Source: Victivallis sp. Marseille-Q1083 | GTDB taxonomy: Bacteria > Verrucomicrobiota > Lentisphaeria > Victivallales > Victivallaceae | DNA length: 64,000 nt | Direction: 5' to 3' | Assembly (NCBI RefSeq): GCF_903645315.1 | Contig: NZ_CAHJXL010000001.1 | Span: forward strand, 1,292,001 to 1,356,000 | Part shown: piece after piece, positions 7,659 to 17,234 of the stretch | How positions within the stretch are numbered: position 1 is the first letter of the stretch | Layout of the letters: each line of letters starts with the position of its first letter | Position numbers and translations under genes: made by a program | The notes under the pieces: generated by a model | What the model was told of the DNA's origin: nothing | The model's input: the letters and a program-made list of their open reading frames with translations, nothing else | Databases searched by the model: none

Positions 7659-10421
7659 TTACTGTTCGGCACTGACCGCGAAAAGATAGAACGGATACCT
7701 TTTCTCGCCGGCGCGCACCTCCAGCGTCCGGATTTCCTGGTCCGGATAGGGGTTGTCGAAGATCATGCACCACATCCGGCAGATGTCGCCGAACTCCGAC
7801 CGCCACTCCAGTGCATTGCCCGGCTTCAGATACTTCGAATAATCCTCATCCGGTCGTTCAATGTCGCGGCGGAAACGAACCGGAAGCTCAACACTGCTGC
7901 CATCGGCATAGCAAACCCGGTAATAGGCAATATTACCGTTATAATCCCATTTTTTTTCCGGATCGCGGAAAAAATGCAGGAAATAGAGCTTTTTGGCCTT
8001 GACGTTCAGTTGAATGCCTTCCACTGCCGCCGGGAAATCCGGGTTGCTCTTCGACTGCAGCGCCACCGCCGCCAACCGGCCGTCGCGTTTGGCCAGCTCG
8101 AACTTCACCGTGCCGGTGTCGCCGGAGTGGTCAACCAGCCGGTCGATGTCCAGCGGATCTTCGAGCAGGAACGGCAGGCTGTCCGGCCGCAGCTCCAGGT
8201 TGGCGACATTGGAAAGATCGAATTTGATGCCCGAAGCGTGTTTGTTTTCCGGTTCGGCGAACATCTGGTCGTACAGCGCCCTGCCGGCCGAAGTTCCGGC
8301 CGGGAATCCCTTTGCAACATTCCACATCCAGCAGGCGGCGTCGATGTACTGGGCGATCTGCTGAAAGTTTTTCTCCTCCATCACATAGCTGTTGGTATAA
8401 CCGGCCCAGGTCGTCGCCATCATGCCGAGCGCCTTCTTTTCCGCCGCCAGTCTGGTGAAGTTGGCGATATTCTGCGGTTCGTACCAGGTGCAGCCGAGCA
8501 GCTTGAAGCCTTCATCCGCCATCCGGACGAAATCGCCCGACCAATCAAGTGCCCTGGTATAATCCCAATAGCACATGATGATGTCCTTCGGCAGTTGATC
8601 GCGTACCCCGGCCAGTCCGAAAATACTGTCGCCGTCCGCCGAGTTTTTTATGAACATATCCTGCCACATCATCGTGCCGATGCCGCGTTCCTTCAGATAG
8701 TTGTAATAGAACATGATGTCGTCCATGACCAGCTTCTGGCCGCCGATCGCCTTATTCTCCTCGCGGTACGGGAACGGCGCGCCCAGCGTCACTTCGTCGT
8801 GGCCGATGTGCACGTAGGCCGGGTGGTTATAAACATTGATGATCTCCTCGAGAATCGCCGTCATCAGCTCATAGGTGCGCGGGTTGGAAACATTGTAGGC
8901 GTATGGCCAGCTCGGGAATTCCGCCAGGTCGAGATTCTGGCCGTTGGCGAACAACCATTGGCAGTGGCCGAGCGTCTGGAACAGCGGGTAAACGTCGATG
9001 AAGTTGTCGTTGGCCAGCGCGATCAATTTGCGCAGGTCGTCCTTGCTGATCGCCCACGGCTGATGAATGTTCTTCGTCGCATCCCAGGCGGCATACTCCG
9101 TTTCGATGATGATCGTGTTGTAACGCAGCGGCGCCAGCAGTTCGGTGATCTGCCTGCCGTGGTAATCCAGCGAACCGTTGTCCACCATCATCAGCATGCT
9201 GCGGAAGTCGAAATCCGGCCAGTCGGTCACTTCGACGCCGTCGAAACCCTGGCTGTTGCGGTAGCTGCGCAGGCTCTGCAGCCCGTAGAACGCTCCCCGC
9301 GCCGTCCGCGACACGATGGTGATGCCGTCCGCGCCGATTTTCAGACTGTAACCTTCCGGCTGTTCCGGCGCGGTAACGCCGTCGACTTCCCGGTCGGTGA
9401 CTTCAATCGTGATGTTTTTACCGAATTCGGCAGCGTCCTCCGCCATCGTCACCGGCAGCACAAAATCGTTCAGCAGCAACTTTTCGGCGGCGCGTTTCAA
9501 GCGGCCGGCGTCCTGCTCCGAGGCCGCGCCGGGGCGCACCACCACTTTATCCATGCCGCCGACGATGTACGGCGTTTCGGTCCGCTCCAACCGCTGCGGC
9601 GCCGGCAGCACCGGCGGCGCCGGCTGGTAACCGCTCACCAGGTTGGCTTCCGGCACTTTTCGGACCTCCTTGGACAATTCCGGCAGCGGGGCTGCAATCC
9701 CGAACCCATCGACGTAATCGAATTTCAGCTCCAATTGATGCTCGAAGCGCCGCTCTCCCCCGCCGAATGTTGAGAATGTGCCGATCCATATCCCCGGCCA
9801 AACCCTATCGGACGGACCGAACCCGACGCCGCGGTAATCTATTACACTGAACGGCTGGCCTTTTTTCAAGGTCAGCGCCAGCTTGCCGGCTTTGCCGTCG
9901 ATGACGAACTCGGTCAGGTTTTCGCCGATCGGCTCGGTGCCGGTCCCGTCGAAACGGACGCTGATCCGGCCGGAACCGCTCCGGCCGTCGGCTGATTTCC
10001 AATGGTATTGGCTGCCGTTGATCAGCACCTGCGGCAAAAACAACATCGAATATTCGATCTTGCCCGGTTCGTCGCCGGGCGCTTCGCCGTCCAGCGTGAT
10101 CGTCACCGTGTCGTCATGCACCACCGCCGAATAATCGTTCAATTTGAAATTCGGCATCTCCTGCGTCTGAATCATCCGCGCGTAGGCGTCGCCTTCCGGC
10201 GATACGCCGTTTTCAAAACGGGTCGGCGCCGTCACCGTGTAAAACCAGTGTTTCGGCCGTCCTTCGTTCCCATTTTCTTTCACTACAAACCGCGAAAACA
10301 TCGAAATTTCACCGAAATTGCCGATCTGCAGCCCGCGGTTGCTCATCGAGACGCCGATTTCCCCGGCCCCCAGCCAGGAGGTCCAGCCACTCAAAACCAA
10401 TAATAACAGCCTGTTAAACAT
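7659..10421 (-). CDS. Secreted glycoside hydrolase family 20-like enzyme
   Basis: About 920 residues from the ATG at 10421, chosen because AAGGAG lies 5 bases upstream; the GTG and ATG just before it are too close. A signal peptide (LLLLVLSGWTSWLGAG) starts it. An N-terminal beta-rich region precedes a GH20b-like domain (near 290-390) and a TIM-barrel with the GH20 catalytic pair in YVHIGHDEVT at about residues 537-546. GH20 enzymes remove terminal GlcNAc/GalNAc by substrate-assisted catalysis with an Asp-Glu pair. A beta-rich C-terminal region follows. It is the last gene of a minus-strand operon with a DUF4838 protein, an FAD oxidoreductase and a phosphatase, so it probably acts on a host or dietary amino-sugar glycan in the periplasm or at the surface. 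Confidence 0.85.
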   Translation of the reverse strand: MFNRLLLLVLSGWTSWLGAGEIGVSMSNRGLQIGNFGEISMFSRFVVKENGNEGRPKHWFYTVTAPTRFENGVSPEGDAYARMIQTQEMPNFKLNDYSAVVHDDTVTITLDGEAPGDEPGKIEYSMLFLPQVLINGSQYHWKSADGRSGSGRISVRFDGTGTEPIGENLTEFVIDGKAGKLALTLKKGQPFSVIDYRGVGFGPSDRVWPGIWIGTFSTFGGGERRFEHQLELKFDYVDGFGIAAPLPELSKEVRKVPEANLVSGYQPAPPVLPAPQRLERTETPYIVGGMDKVVVRPGAASEQDAGRLKRAAEKLLLNDFVLPVTMAEDAAEFGKNITIEVTDREVDGVTAPEQPEGYSLKIGADGITIVSRTARGAFYGLQSLRSYRNSQGFDGVEVTDWPDFDFRSMLMMVDNGSLDYHGRQITELLAPLRYNTIIIETEYAAWDATKNIHQPWAISKDDLRKLIALANDNFIDVYPLFQTLGHCQWLFANGQNLDLAEFPSWPYAYNVSNPRTYELMTAILEEIINVYNHPAYVHIGHDEVTLGAPFPYREENKAIGGQKLVMDDIMFYYNYLKERGIGTMMWQDMFIKNSADGDSIFGLAGVRDQLPKDIIMCYWDYTRALDWSGDFVRMADEGFKLLGCTWYEPQNIANFTRLAAEKKALGMMATTWAGYTNSYVMEEKNFQQIAQYIDAACWMWNVAKGFPAGTSAGRALYDQMFAEPENKHASGIKFDLSNVANLELRPDSLPFLLEDPLDIDRLVDHSGDTGTVKFELAKRDGRLAAVALQSKSNPDFPAAVEGIQLNVKAKKLYFLHFFRDPEKKWDYNGNIAYYRVCYADGSSVELPVRFRRDIERPDEDYSKYLKPGNALEWRSEFGDICRMWCMIFDNPYPDQEIRTLEVRAGEKRYPFYLFAVSAEQ

Positions 10422-10814
10422 CATCACTCCTTGGTTTGAAATATTTTTTCAATGACTGAATAACATAACCGATATGGCCAGCCGCATCAGCCTGACGAAG
10501 AGAAATTGTTGCCTCTTTCCGTTTCGGATATGGATTCTGCTGCCGCCAACCGTAAATTACTTTGGAATCACCGAAAACTCCCAGCCAATGAGCCGGAAAT
10601 TTCTGCAACTCCGGACGCCGTTTGTAAAACAGTACCGGGTCCAGCACGGATCTCCAACTCGTCCAGCCAACGGCTTACCTCAGCGGATTCCGCGCCCCAG
10701 CTCATCTGCCAAACGGGAAATCCTTCCGCCGCCAGTCCACTCACTCCGGCGAAACGTCTTTTAAAACAACCTTATTCAGCCGAACGGAATATCCCGATAA
10801 CTCTCCCGGGAGTA
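10414..10814 (-). pseudogene. Decayed gene remnant between FAD oxidoreductase and GH20
   Basis: The minus-strand frame 10647-10414 encodes a protein-like end (LQKFPAHWLGVFGDSKVIYGW and ATISLRQADAAGHIGYVI) and overlaps the GH20 start by 8 bases. The preceding bases continue in another frame (AEGFPVWQMSWGAESAEV), and stops interrupt both frames. It looks like the C-terminal part of a former operon gene with at least one frameshift and a lost 5' end. I do not recognise the family. A short intact coding frame with translational coupling to GH20 is the alternative. Confidence 0.35.
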
Positions 10815-12611
10815 TCATAGTGTATTGCCGCCCATAACCCTATTGCAGGCCAGCGCATTCACTTCGAAGCTGAATAATCGCAATACCGGAGATTTGCCGC
10901 CCAGGATGGTCAGCCGGAGACTTCGCGCCATGACCCCGGCCGGAACTCTGCCCAGCCGCTGATAGTTGTCATTTTCAAGAAAAAGCCCCCGCCAGTCACC
11001 GTTTTCATCCTGATAATCCAGCCGGTAGCCGGTAACCAGAGTGGCGGGCACTTCATTGTCCGGCTCGTCGCGGAAACGAACCGGAACGGTACTGCGGTCC
11101 AGCCGATTCAGATCGCTGTCGAAAACCATCCGGATCTCATGCAGCGCCACCGGTTCACGCCAGCAGTAGGTCAAGGTGTCGCCGACTGCGCCCGCCCAGC
11201 TATGCGATTGATCGCCGATCGGCCGGTCGATGCCGTCGCGCAATGGTTCCGGGTCGTTGCCGTTGGAGGCGACGAGCGTGCCGGTTCGAGTGAGTACCGA
11301 GATGCGCCGCCGCACCCCCGGAAGGTAACAATCATCGTCCAGCAACCGCTGCTGCAACTCATTGATGCAGCCGCCGACCTCGCGCGGCGTCAAATGTTTC
11401 TCAATGGCCAGCGCGGCAGCCGTCCCCGCCGCCTGTCCGATCGTGGCACAGGTCGCCATCACCCGGGCGGCGGAAAGCGCCGCATGGGTGACGCTGATGT
11501 TGCGGCCGGCGAACAACAGATTGTCGATATTGACGGAATACAGCGATCGATAGGGAATGCCGAACGGAGTCGGCACCGGGTGATGGATCGTCGGCGGCCC
11601 CGGATAATCGAAGCCGTCCGGATGATGATCGTCCATCGTCCAGCCGCCGTAGGCGATCACGTCGGCGAACTTGCCGCCCCCGGCGACATCGTGCTGGGTC
11701 AGGAGGTAATCACCAACATACCGGCGGCTTTCGCGCTTGCCGGGCAGAAAACCGACCCAATCCAGCTCCCAGTTGCGCCAGATGTCCCGGTCGGCCGCGA
11801 AATTTTTCAGATAATCCCACAAACCGAAGGCGATTCGCAGCAGGCGCTCCCGGTGAAGGTCGACCTCATCAATCACATTACCGGAGCCGCCGATTTCGAT
11901 GTACCAGAAATTCTGCTCCGTGCTCAATTGATAATCGCGATAGGCCGGCAGGTCACCGGAATCCCGGTATTTCTCCGCCCACTCCGGCGCCCGGAACGGC
12001 ACTTCCCGGTCCGCTTCGCGAATCTGAATCAGGCAGCTGGAGCCCATCGTCTGCCGGTCCGCCACCGCCGGTTCGACGGATTCGCCGAACTCCGCCGAAC
12101 TTTCCCGGCCGAAACGATACCGGGCCGGGGTCAGCGCCGCCAGAATGCTGTCGCCGGAACAATCGGCAAACAGCTCCGCTTCCACTTCGTAATACGTCTG
12201 CGACACGCCCTGCCAGCCGCGAACCCGGACAATCCGGTTCCCGGCTGTTTCGGCGGCCAGGCAACTGGTATTCAACAGCAGCGTCAATCCCGGCGCATAC
12301 TGCAATTTGCCATACAGGATGCCATCCCAGATTGACATGTTACCTTTGGGGTTGCGATAAAGATTTTCCAGCAGCAGCTCTTCGACGATCCCGGTTTCCC
12401 GGCAGTCTTTTCCATATGCCCCGCGGATCCACATCCGGATTTCACTGGAAGCATTTCCGCCCGGTACGGGGCGATCGTGCATCAATACCACCTGCCGCCC
12501 GTGACGCGCCGCCGCCAGCGCCGCGCACAGGCCGGCAACTCCTCCGCCGATAATACACAACTCGGTCTGCAATTTGACGGTTTTCAACATTGGTTCGCCG
12601 TTCAATTCCAT
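10815..12611 (-). CDS. FAD-dependent oxidoreductase (FAD_oxidored family, PF12831-type)
   Basis: 598 residues. The Rossmann dinucleotide motif IIGGGVAGLCAALAAAR lies near residues 20-36, followed by the family's conserved GGNASSEIRMWIRGAY segment. A second cofactor-binding segment is FAGRNISVTHAALSAARV near 350-367. The C-terminal 150 residues look like a beta-sandwich (discoidin-like) domain. Members of this family are frequent in sugar-degradation loci of Lentisphaerota, Planctomycetota and Bacteroidota, but their reactions are mostly unknown. No signal peptide is evident, so a cytoplasmic role is likely. The start is 7 bases after the stop of the preceding phosphatase gene; an alternative ATG lies at 12590. 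Confidence 0.8.
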   Translation of the reverse strand: MELNGEPMLKTVKLQTELCIIGGGVAGLCAALAAARHGRQVVLMHDRPVPGGNASSEIRMWIRGAYGKDCRETGIVEELLLENLYRNPKGNMSIWDGILYGKLQYAPGLTLLLNTSCLAAETAGNRIVRVRGWQGVSQTYYEVEAELFADCSGDSILAALTPARYRFGRESSAEFGESVEPAVADRQTMGSSCLIQIREADREVPFRAPEWAEKYRDSGDLPAYRDYQLSTEQNFWYIEIGGSGNVIDEVDLHRERLLRIAFGLWDYLKNFAADRDIWRNWELDWVGFLPGKRESRRYVGDYLLTQHDVAGGGKFADVIAYGGWTMDDHHPDGFDYPGPPTIHHPVPTPFGIPYRSLYSVNIDNLLFAGRNISVTHAALSAARVMATCATIGQAAGTAAALAIEKHLTPREVGGCINELQQRLLDDDCYLPGVRRRISVLTRTGTLVASNGNDPEPLRDGIDRPIGDQSHSWAGAVGDTLTYCWREPVALHEIRMVFDSDLNRLDRSTVPVRFRDEPDNEVPATLVTGYRLDYQDENGDWRGLFLENDNYQRLGRVPAGVMARSLRLTILGGKSPVLRLFSFEVNALACNRVMGGNTL

Positions 12612-12618
12612 ATCAGAT

Positions 12619-14874
12619 TCAATCCCATTCCACGATTTTGCCGGTCATGTCGATGAAATATTTATGGCCATCCCCGGCCCGAACCCCTTTGCCGGGCACC
12701 GGCGCACCGATCAAACGACATTCCAACTCTTTGCCGGTCGCCGCCTCCAGCCGGTGGAGGAAACCGTCTCCGGCCCCGATCACCAACTGTTCCGCGTCCG
12801 GCAAAACGGTGGCGTCGACACTGCACGGTTTGCCTTCGGCATAATAGGTGGTGGCAACCAGGGCATCCTCCGGCAGAAAGTTCCACGCCTCGCTGAGGTC
12901 GTCCTGTTTCAATGCGACCACTCCCCGCCCGGCGGTTCCGAAGATCACCAGCTCCCGCCACAATATCGGTGCAGAAGCGCTTTTCAAGCCTTTCAACTGC
13001 CTGGAAGCCAGCCGGGCCCCGGTGGCGGCATCGAGTTTGAAGAACTCATTTTCCCCTTTGACGAACAATACGCCGTCGCCGACGCAGACCGTTCCCGACA
13101 GAAACGGCTGCTGGAACTGCCAGAGCAGCCGGCCGGTGTGCGCATCGTGGGCGCACAGCCCGTTCAACTGGGAAATCACATAGACGGTGCTGCCGGCGGC
13201 GGCCAGTTTATCTTCGCCGGGCGTCCGTTCGGTCCAGTCCTGATTTTCCCACAGGGTTCTGCCGGTGGCGCAGTCGACGCCCCGCAGCAGCGCACCGTAA
13301 CCGCCGACCACGACGCCGTCGGCCAGAATAACGCCCGAGGCGCTGGGACTGAGCAGCTTGAGATCAGCCGGATTGTTCCAGACACGGGTTCCATCCGCTT
13401 TGGCAATCGCCAGGATGTTGCCGCGGGCATCGATCAGGTAGAGCCGGTCCCGATCCTGGGCCATATTGTTCCGAATCGAATACCGCGTCGGATGAAACCA
13501 TTTGATTTTCCCGGAATGACGGTCGAGCGCATAGACGCCTCCCTGCTCGGCTTCGGCATCGTCGACGACTGCGGCAAACAGAGTGTCGCCGTCGATCAAC
13601 AGGTCGGCCATCGCCGCTTCCTGCGGCAACGCCTGCAGCAGCCGCAGGCCGGACAGTTCGACTGCCGCCGAAAAAGACCGGCCGGAAGCCGTCGTCGCCG
13701 TCGCCCGGACCGGCTGCCAGTTGCCATCGGGAACGGGCGCATACCAGCCCAGCGCGGTCGTCTGCTGCAATTCCACGCCGGAACCGTCCTTGCCCGTGAT
13801 GACAACCCGATTCACTTCATCGCCGCTGTTGCCGGCGGTCGCCCACAGACTGCCGCCGTCGCAGCCGGCTTTCAACAGTCCGTCCAATTGCGCATAGTGC
13901 AAAGCACTCCGGCTGCCACCGTCCGGGGTGAAGGTGACGGTGCGGAAACCCGGCGCCACGAAACCGATGCCGCCGCGGGTGGCCGTCCCGGTACAATACG
14001 CTTTCCGGCCGGATTCATAACGCATCACCACATTCATATGCTTGTGGCCGTACAGGATCGCCCGGAAGTTGCAGTCGTCGAGGTTGACCGGTTCGCCGTG
14101 AGTGGGCACTTCGTCGCCAACCAGATCGACGATATCGTGCGCCATCAGCACCTTGGGCTGCGAAGCCGGAAAATGCTCCAGCAGTTTCCGCAGCCAGTCG
14201 CCGTACGCCTTCATATCGTAAGGCAACGGAGCGCCCCAACTGGCATACATCGGCGCGGTGATGAACAAAATCCCTTTGCACTCCAGCGAATAATACCACG
14301 GCGCGATGTTTTCGGCATAGCAATCCGCTTCACCGGGAGCGCGTTTGACGATATCGTGGTTGCCGATCACGTAATAGACCGGACGCGGAAAACTTTCGGA
14401 AGTCAAGCCGGTCCGATGCGCCAACATGCCAGCCCGGCCGTTGATGTCTCCGGCGTTCAGCACGAAATCCACCTCCGGATGCTGTTCAATATAGGCGGCG
14501 ATCTCCTTCATGTAATCGACATTGTCGGTTTCCGGGTCGCCGATCACGACGATATTCACCTTATCGTCACCGGTCTTCGGGCGTTCGGTCAGGCTGAAAT
14601 CGTATTGCGTCCGTTCCGGCGTCAGCAGATAATAGAATGGTTCGGCCCGATATTCCGAATCCTGGTGCAGATAGACGGTGGCAGCCTCCGGCGCCAGTTC
14701 CAGTTGATAATGCCCGGCGCCGTCGGTCACCGCAAAGGAGTGCCCGTCGCTGAGCAAAGCGCCGGAGACCGGTCGACCGTCTCCGGCAGTAACCCGGCCT
14801 TCGATCATCTGAGCCGGCAGCGTCAAAACACTGCAGACGGCGACGATCAGAAAGCAATATTTGAGATATGACAT
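12619..14874 (-). CDS. Secreted metallophosphatase fused to PQQ-like beta-propeller
   Basis: 751 residues from the ATG at 14874; a longer frame from 15009 would overlap the previous gene by about 100 bases and hides the signal peptide (YCFLIVAVCSVLTLPAQ). Domains in order: a carboxypeptidase-regulatory-like beta-domain (GRVTAGDGRPVSGALL), then a calcineurin-like metallophosphatase with metal motifs GDPETDN, NAGDINGR, GNHD, AHD and GHKH. A small C-terminal metallophosphatase domain follows, and then PQQ-type propeller repeats (for example LDRHSGKIKWFH, VDCATGRTLWE, HDAHTGRLLWQ). The first metal motif has Asp-Pro-Glu where Asp-x-His is usual. It probably dephosphorylates an exported substrate of the glycan operon; the substrate is unknown. 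Confidence 0.82.
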   Translation of the reverse strand: MSYLKYCFLIVAVCSVLTLPAQMIEGRVTAGDGRPVSGALLSDGHSFAVTDGAGHYQLELAPEAATVYLHQDSEYRAEPFYYLLTPERTQYDFSLTERPKTGDDKVNIVVIGDPETDNVDYMKEIAAYIEQHPEVDFVLNAGDINGRAGMLAHRTGLTSESFPRPVYYVIGNHDIVKRAPGEADCYAENIAPWYYSLECKGILFITAPMYASWGAPLPYDMKAYGDWLRKLLEHFPASQPKVLMAHDIVDLVGDEVPTHGEPVNLDDCNFRAILYGHKHMNVVMRYESGRKAYCTGTATRGGIGFVAPGFRTVTFTPDGGSRSALHYAQLDGLLKAGCDGGSLWATAGNSGDEVNRVVITGKDGSGVELQQTTALGWYAPVPDGNWQPVRATATTASGRSFSAAVELSGLRLLQALPQEAAMADLLIDGDTLFAAVVDDAEAEQGGVYALDRHSGKIKWFHPTRYSIRNNMAQDRDRLYLIDARGNILAIAKADGTRVWNNPADLKLLSPSASGVILADGVVVGGYGALLRGVDCATGRTLWENQDWTERTPGEDKLAAAGSTVYVISQLNGLCAHDAHTGRLLWQFQQPFLSGTVCVGDGVLFVKGENEFFKLDAATGARLASRQLKGLKSASAPILWRELVIFGTAGRGVVALKQDDLSEAWNFLPEDALVATTYYAEGKPCSVDATVLPDAEQLVIGAGDGFLHRLEAATGKELECRLIGAPVPGKGVRAGDGHKYFIDMTGKIVEWD

Positions 14875-14905
14875 GATAGCTTTCACAATGGGTAATTTTA
14901 AGTTC

Positions 14906-17221
14906 TTATTCTTTCTCCAGCCAAATCCGGGCCAGCAGTAATTCCGGTACGGTCGGATTGTCCGCGCCTTCGAAATAAATCTGGCAGTCGCGTTGAAAAT
15001 CCGCTTCACCGAGCGGAATCAATGCATAAGAAGTATTGGACAAAGAAGCGGAAGCGATCGGAATTACACTCTTTTCGGCAAAATTCGTACCGTAAACATA
15101 CATTCCAGCCAGGGCGGCGATTCCGTCTGCCGCGGCAACGTTCTGCGGCAGGCGCAATTCCGCCCATACTTTCACCGGTCCGACGCCGGCGGTCGCCGGG
15201 AGGTTGACGCGCGCCGCCCAATTGTGCCGGCCCAGCGTCAGCCGCACCGCCCGGCGGTTCGGCGCCAGTTCATCCGCGACGGTTTCCGCCTGTGCCGGAG
15301 TAACGTAAGCCGGCGGCAACGCGATCAATTTCTCCGGCGGCACCGAGCGCAATTCCGCCGGAAATTCACGTTCGAAGGCCGGCGGGGTCAAATGCCGGTC
15401 CAATTCGGCCAAACACTGGCTCCAGATTACCCCTTCGCGGGCATGAAGCCCTTTGTATCCGGGTGTCTTCGGAATTGCCGGCAACCGGGTATCCAGGCTC
15501 TGCCGCAACGCCTGGCGATCAACCGTCGAGGGCCGATTTGACAACGGCTGCAGCGGACTGTTTTCGATGCGCCACAGCGTTGTCCAGTCATGGGAAGTCC
15601 GCAGGCGATCCACCCGCTCCAACCGGATCGGATCGTCGGCCACGGCGGCGGCGGCCTCCTCCAACAGCCTGGCGCCCTGTTCCAGCACCGGGTACGGCAA
15701 CCAGAAGGAAGTATCCATTTCGTAACAGTCCAATCTTACCTTCGCGGCGGCAAGCGCCGTCTCATTGAGTTTGAGATAGGCCTGCAGCTTTTCGGCGGCG
15801 GCGCCGTAATAAGCGGCGAGAAATTCCGCCGTCAGTACGGACGGCTCCAGTTCCGGATTCCACAGCAGCCTGGCATTCAGGTAACCGCGCAATTCGGGGA
15901 AGAAACCGAAACTGCCCGCGTCCCGGCTGTCCTGGCTGAAAACATCCTCGATGCCGAGCCCGGCAAAAAACCGCAAATTCGGGGCCAGCGAAGCAAAATT
16001 GGGATGGATCAGGCCGTAATTGGTGAAATTGGTGATGTAATGCCAGATCGCCAGATGCGGCGTCACCTTGCTCCAGCCAATGCAGATATCCCGGAAGCGG
16101 CGGTTGGCGTCATCGGTCAGCGGCAGCCGCGAATCGGCTTCGATCAAACACAACCGAATGCGAAGGTTCGAGCGCGGCTTCACGCTTTTCGGCGGCTCCA
16201 GCGTGTAGCGGTAGGCGAAGGTTTCGACGGTCAGGCCGGGAAATTCCTTTTCCAGCTCGGCGGCGACATCGTTGAGAAACCACAGCAACAGATCGGTTTG
16301 GCCGCCCAGCTCCGCCGCCAGTTTTTCACAGGCAGGACAGCAGCAATAGTTGGGATTGTCGTTCTGGGTGATAAAAAGGCTCTTCGTCTGCCGACCGCGC
16401 CGGCGGATAAGGTCAACGGCGTTGGCGATCACCAACGCTTTCACCTCCGGATTGGTCAGGCACGGCTGGCCCTGCTCGCCGGTGATCCGGCGTCCGTCCC
16501 GCCAGGCGAATAATTCCGGTTCGGCGCCCGGGAATTGATAATCGTCGGCATAATAATCGGGATGAGCTCGGTAAAAAGCTTCGTCCGGCACCAGCCGGGA
16601 TAACGTATGACTGCGGTTACACAGCACATAATCACCCGCATTGCCGCCATATTCGACCGGCGTCGAGTGTCCGTTGACCCGCATCCGGGCCAGAAAGGCC
16701 GGCTGTGAAGGCTGGAACTGTGCACCGTCCGGGCTGCGCACCGCAATCGGCGGCGCATAACGGAAATTCAAGGCCGGAATTTCAACGGTGTCATGAGACG
16801 GCACCAATTCGGCATCCGGCGCCAACCACCGGATACCGAGCACATCTTCCAGCCAAGTATAAACCGCATAGAGGGTTCCCCGCGATCCTTCGCCGGTCAG
16901 AACCAGCGTTCCGTCCGGAAAGCTGCGGACGACGACTTCATCCGGCCGCAGCGTTTCCAGTGCAATTTCCGGGAGCCGCTGACGCACTTCAGCGCTCCAG
17001 CCGAGATAAACCGCTTTTTTGCCGGGGGTATTTTTCCCCTGCAACACCGGAAGCGACAGTCCGGCGCTCCGCTGCAGATAATGCTGCAGCTCCCGTGCGG
17101 CAGTCTGTTCCACGACTGCCGGTGTCTCCGGCAGGACGATTTCATAATTTTCATCCAGGGAAAATGCCATTCCCTGGCATAAAATTCCAATCAGCGACAA
17201 CATGCTCAAATACCACCGCAC
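14906..17221 (-). CDS. Secreted DUF4838 (glycosidase-like) protein
   Basis: 771 residues from a GTG with AGGAG 6 bases upstream; the signal peptide (LSLIGILCQGMA) follows immediately. Residues 20-150 resemble the GH20b-like accessory domain (ARELQHYLQRSAGLSLPVL, GTLYAVYTWLEDVLGIRWL). Residues 150-480 match the DUF4838 pattern with SLFITQNDNPNYCCCPAC and a central TIM-barrel-like part. A C-terminal beta-rich region ends the protein. DUF4838 proteins are common in polysaccharide loci, with presumed glycosidase activity that is little characterised. It is the second gene of the pseudopilin-led operon. Confidence 0.82.
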   Translation of the reverse strand: MRWYLSMLSLIGILCQGMAFSLDENYEIVLPETPAVVEQTAARELQHYLQRSAGLSLPVLQGKNTPGKKAVYLGWSAEVRQRLPEIALETLRPDEVVVRSFPDGTLVLTGEGSRGTLYAVYTWLEDVLGIRWLAPDAELVPSHDTVEIPALNFRYAPPIAVRSPDGAQFQPSQPAFLARMRVNGHSTPVEYGGNAGDYVLCNRSHTLSRLVPDEAFYRAHPDYYADDYQFPGAEPELFAWRDGRRITGEQGQPCLTNPEVKALVIANAVDLIRRRGRQTKSLFITQNDNPNYCCCPACEKLAAELGGQTDLLLWFLNDVAAELEKEFPGLTVETFAYRYTLEPPKSVKPRSNLRIRLCLIEADSRLPLTDDANRRFRDICIGWSKVTPHLAIWHYITNFTNYGLIHPNFASLAPNLRFFAGLGIEDVFSQDSRDAGSFGFFPELRGYLNARLLWNPELEPSVLTAEFLAAYYGAAAEKLQAYLKLNETALAAAKVRLDCYEMDTSFWLPYPVLEQGARLLEEAAAAVADDPIRLERVDRLRTSHDWTTLWRIENSPLQPLSNRPSTVDRQALRQSLDTRLPAIPKTPGYKGLHAREGVIWSQCLAELDRHLTPPAFEREFPAELRSVPPEKLIALPPAYVTPAQAETVADELAPNRRAVRLTLGRHNWAARVNLPATAGVGPVKVWAELRLPQNVAAADGIAALAGMYVYGTNFAEKSVIPIASASLSNTSYALIPLGEADFQRDCQIYFEGADNPTVPELLLARIWLEKE

Positions 17222-17234
17222 GATATTCTCCTGT

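Noticed and set aside
7638-9773. Long plus-strand open frame of 711 codons
   Set aside because: Antisense shadow of the GH20 gene; rich in Arg/His/Gln without domains, with no ribosome binding site. The GH20 frame has a signal peptide and catalytic motif.
12574-14871. Plus-strand open frame of 765 codons
   Set aside because: Antisense to the metallophosphatase/propeller gene. GC-rich third positions keep the opposite frame open. No recognisable motif.
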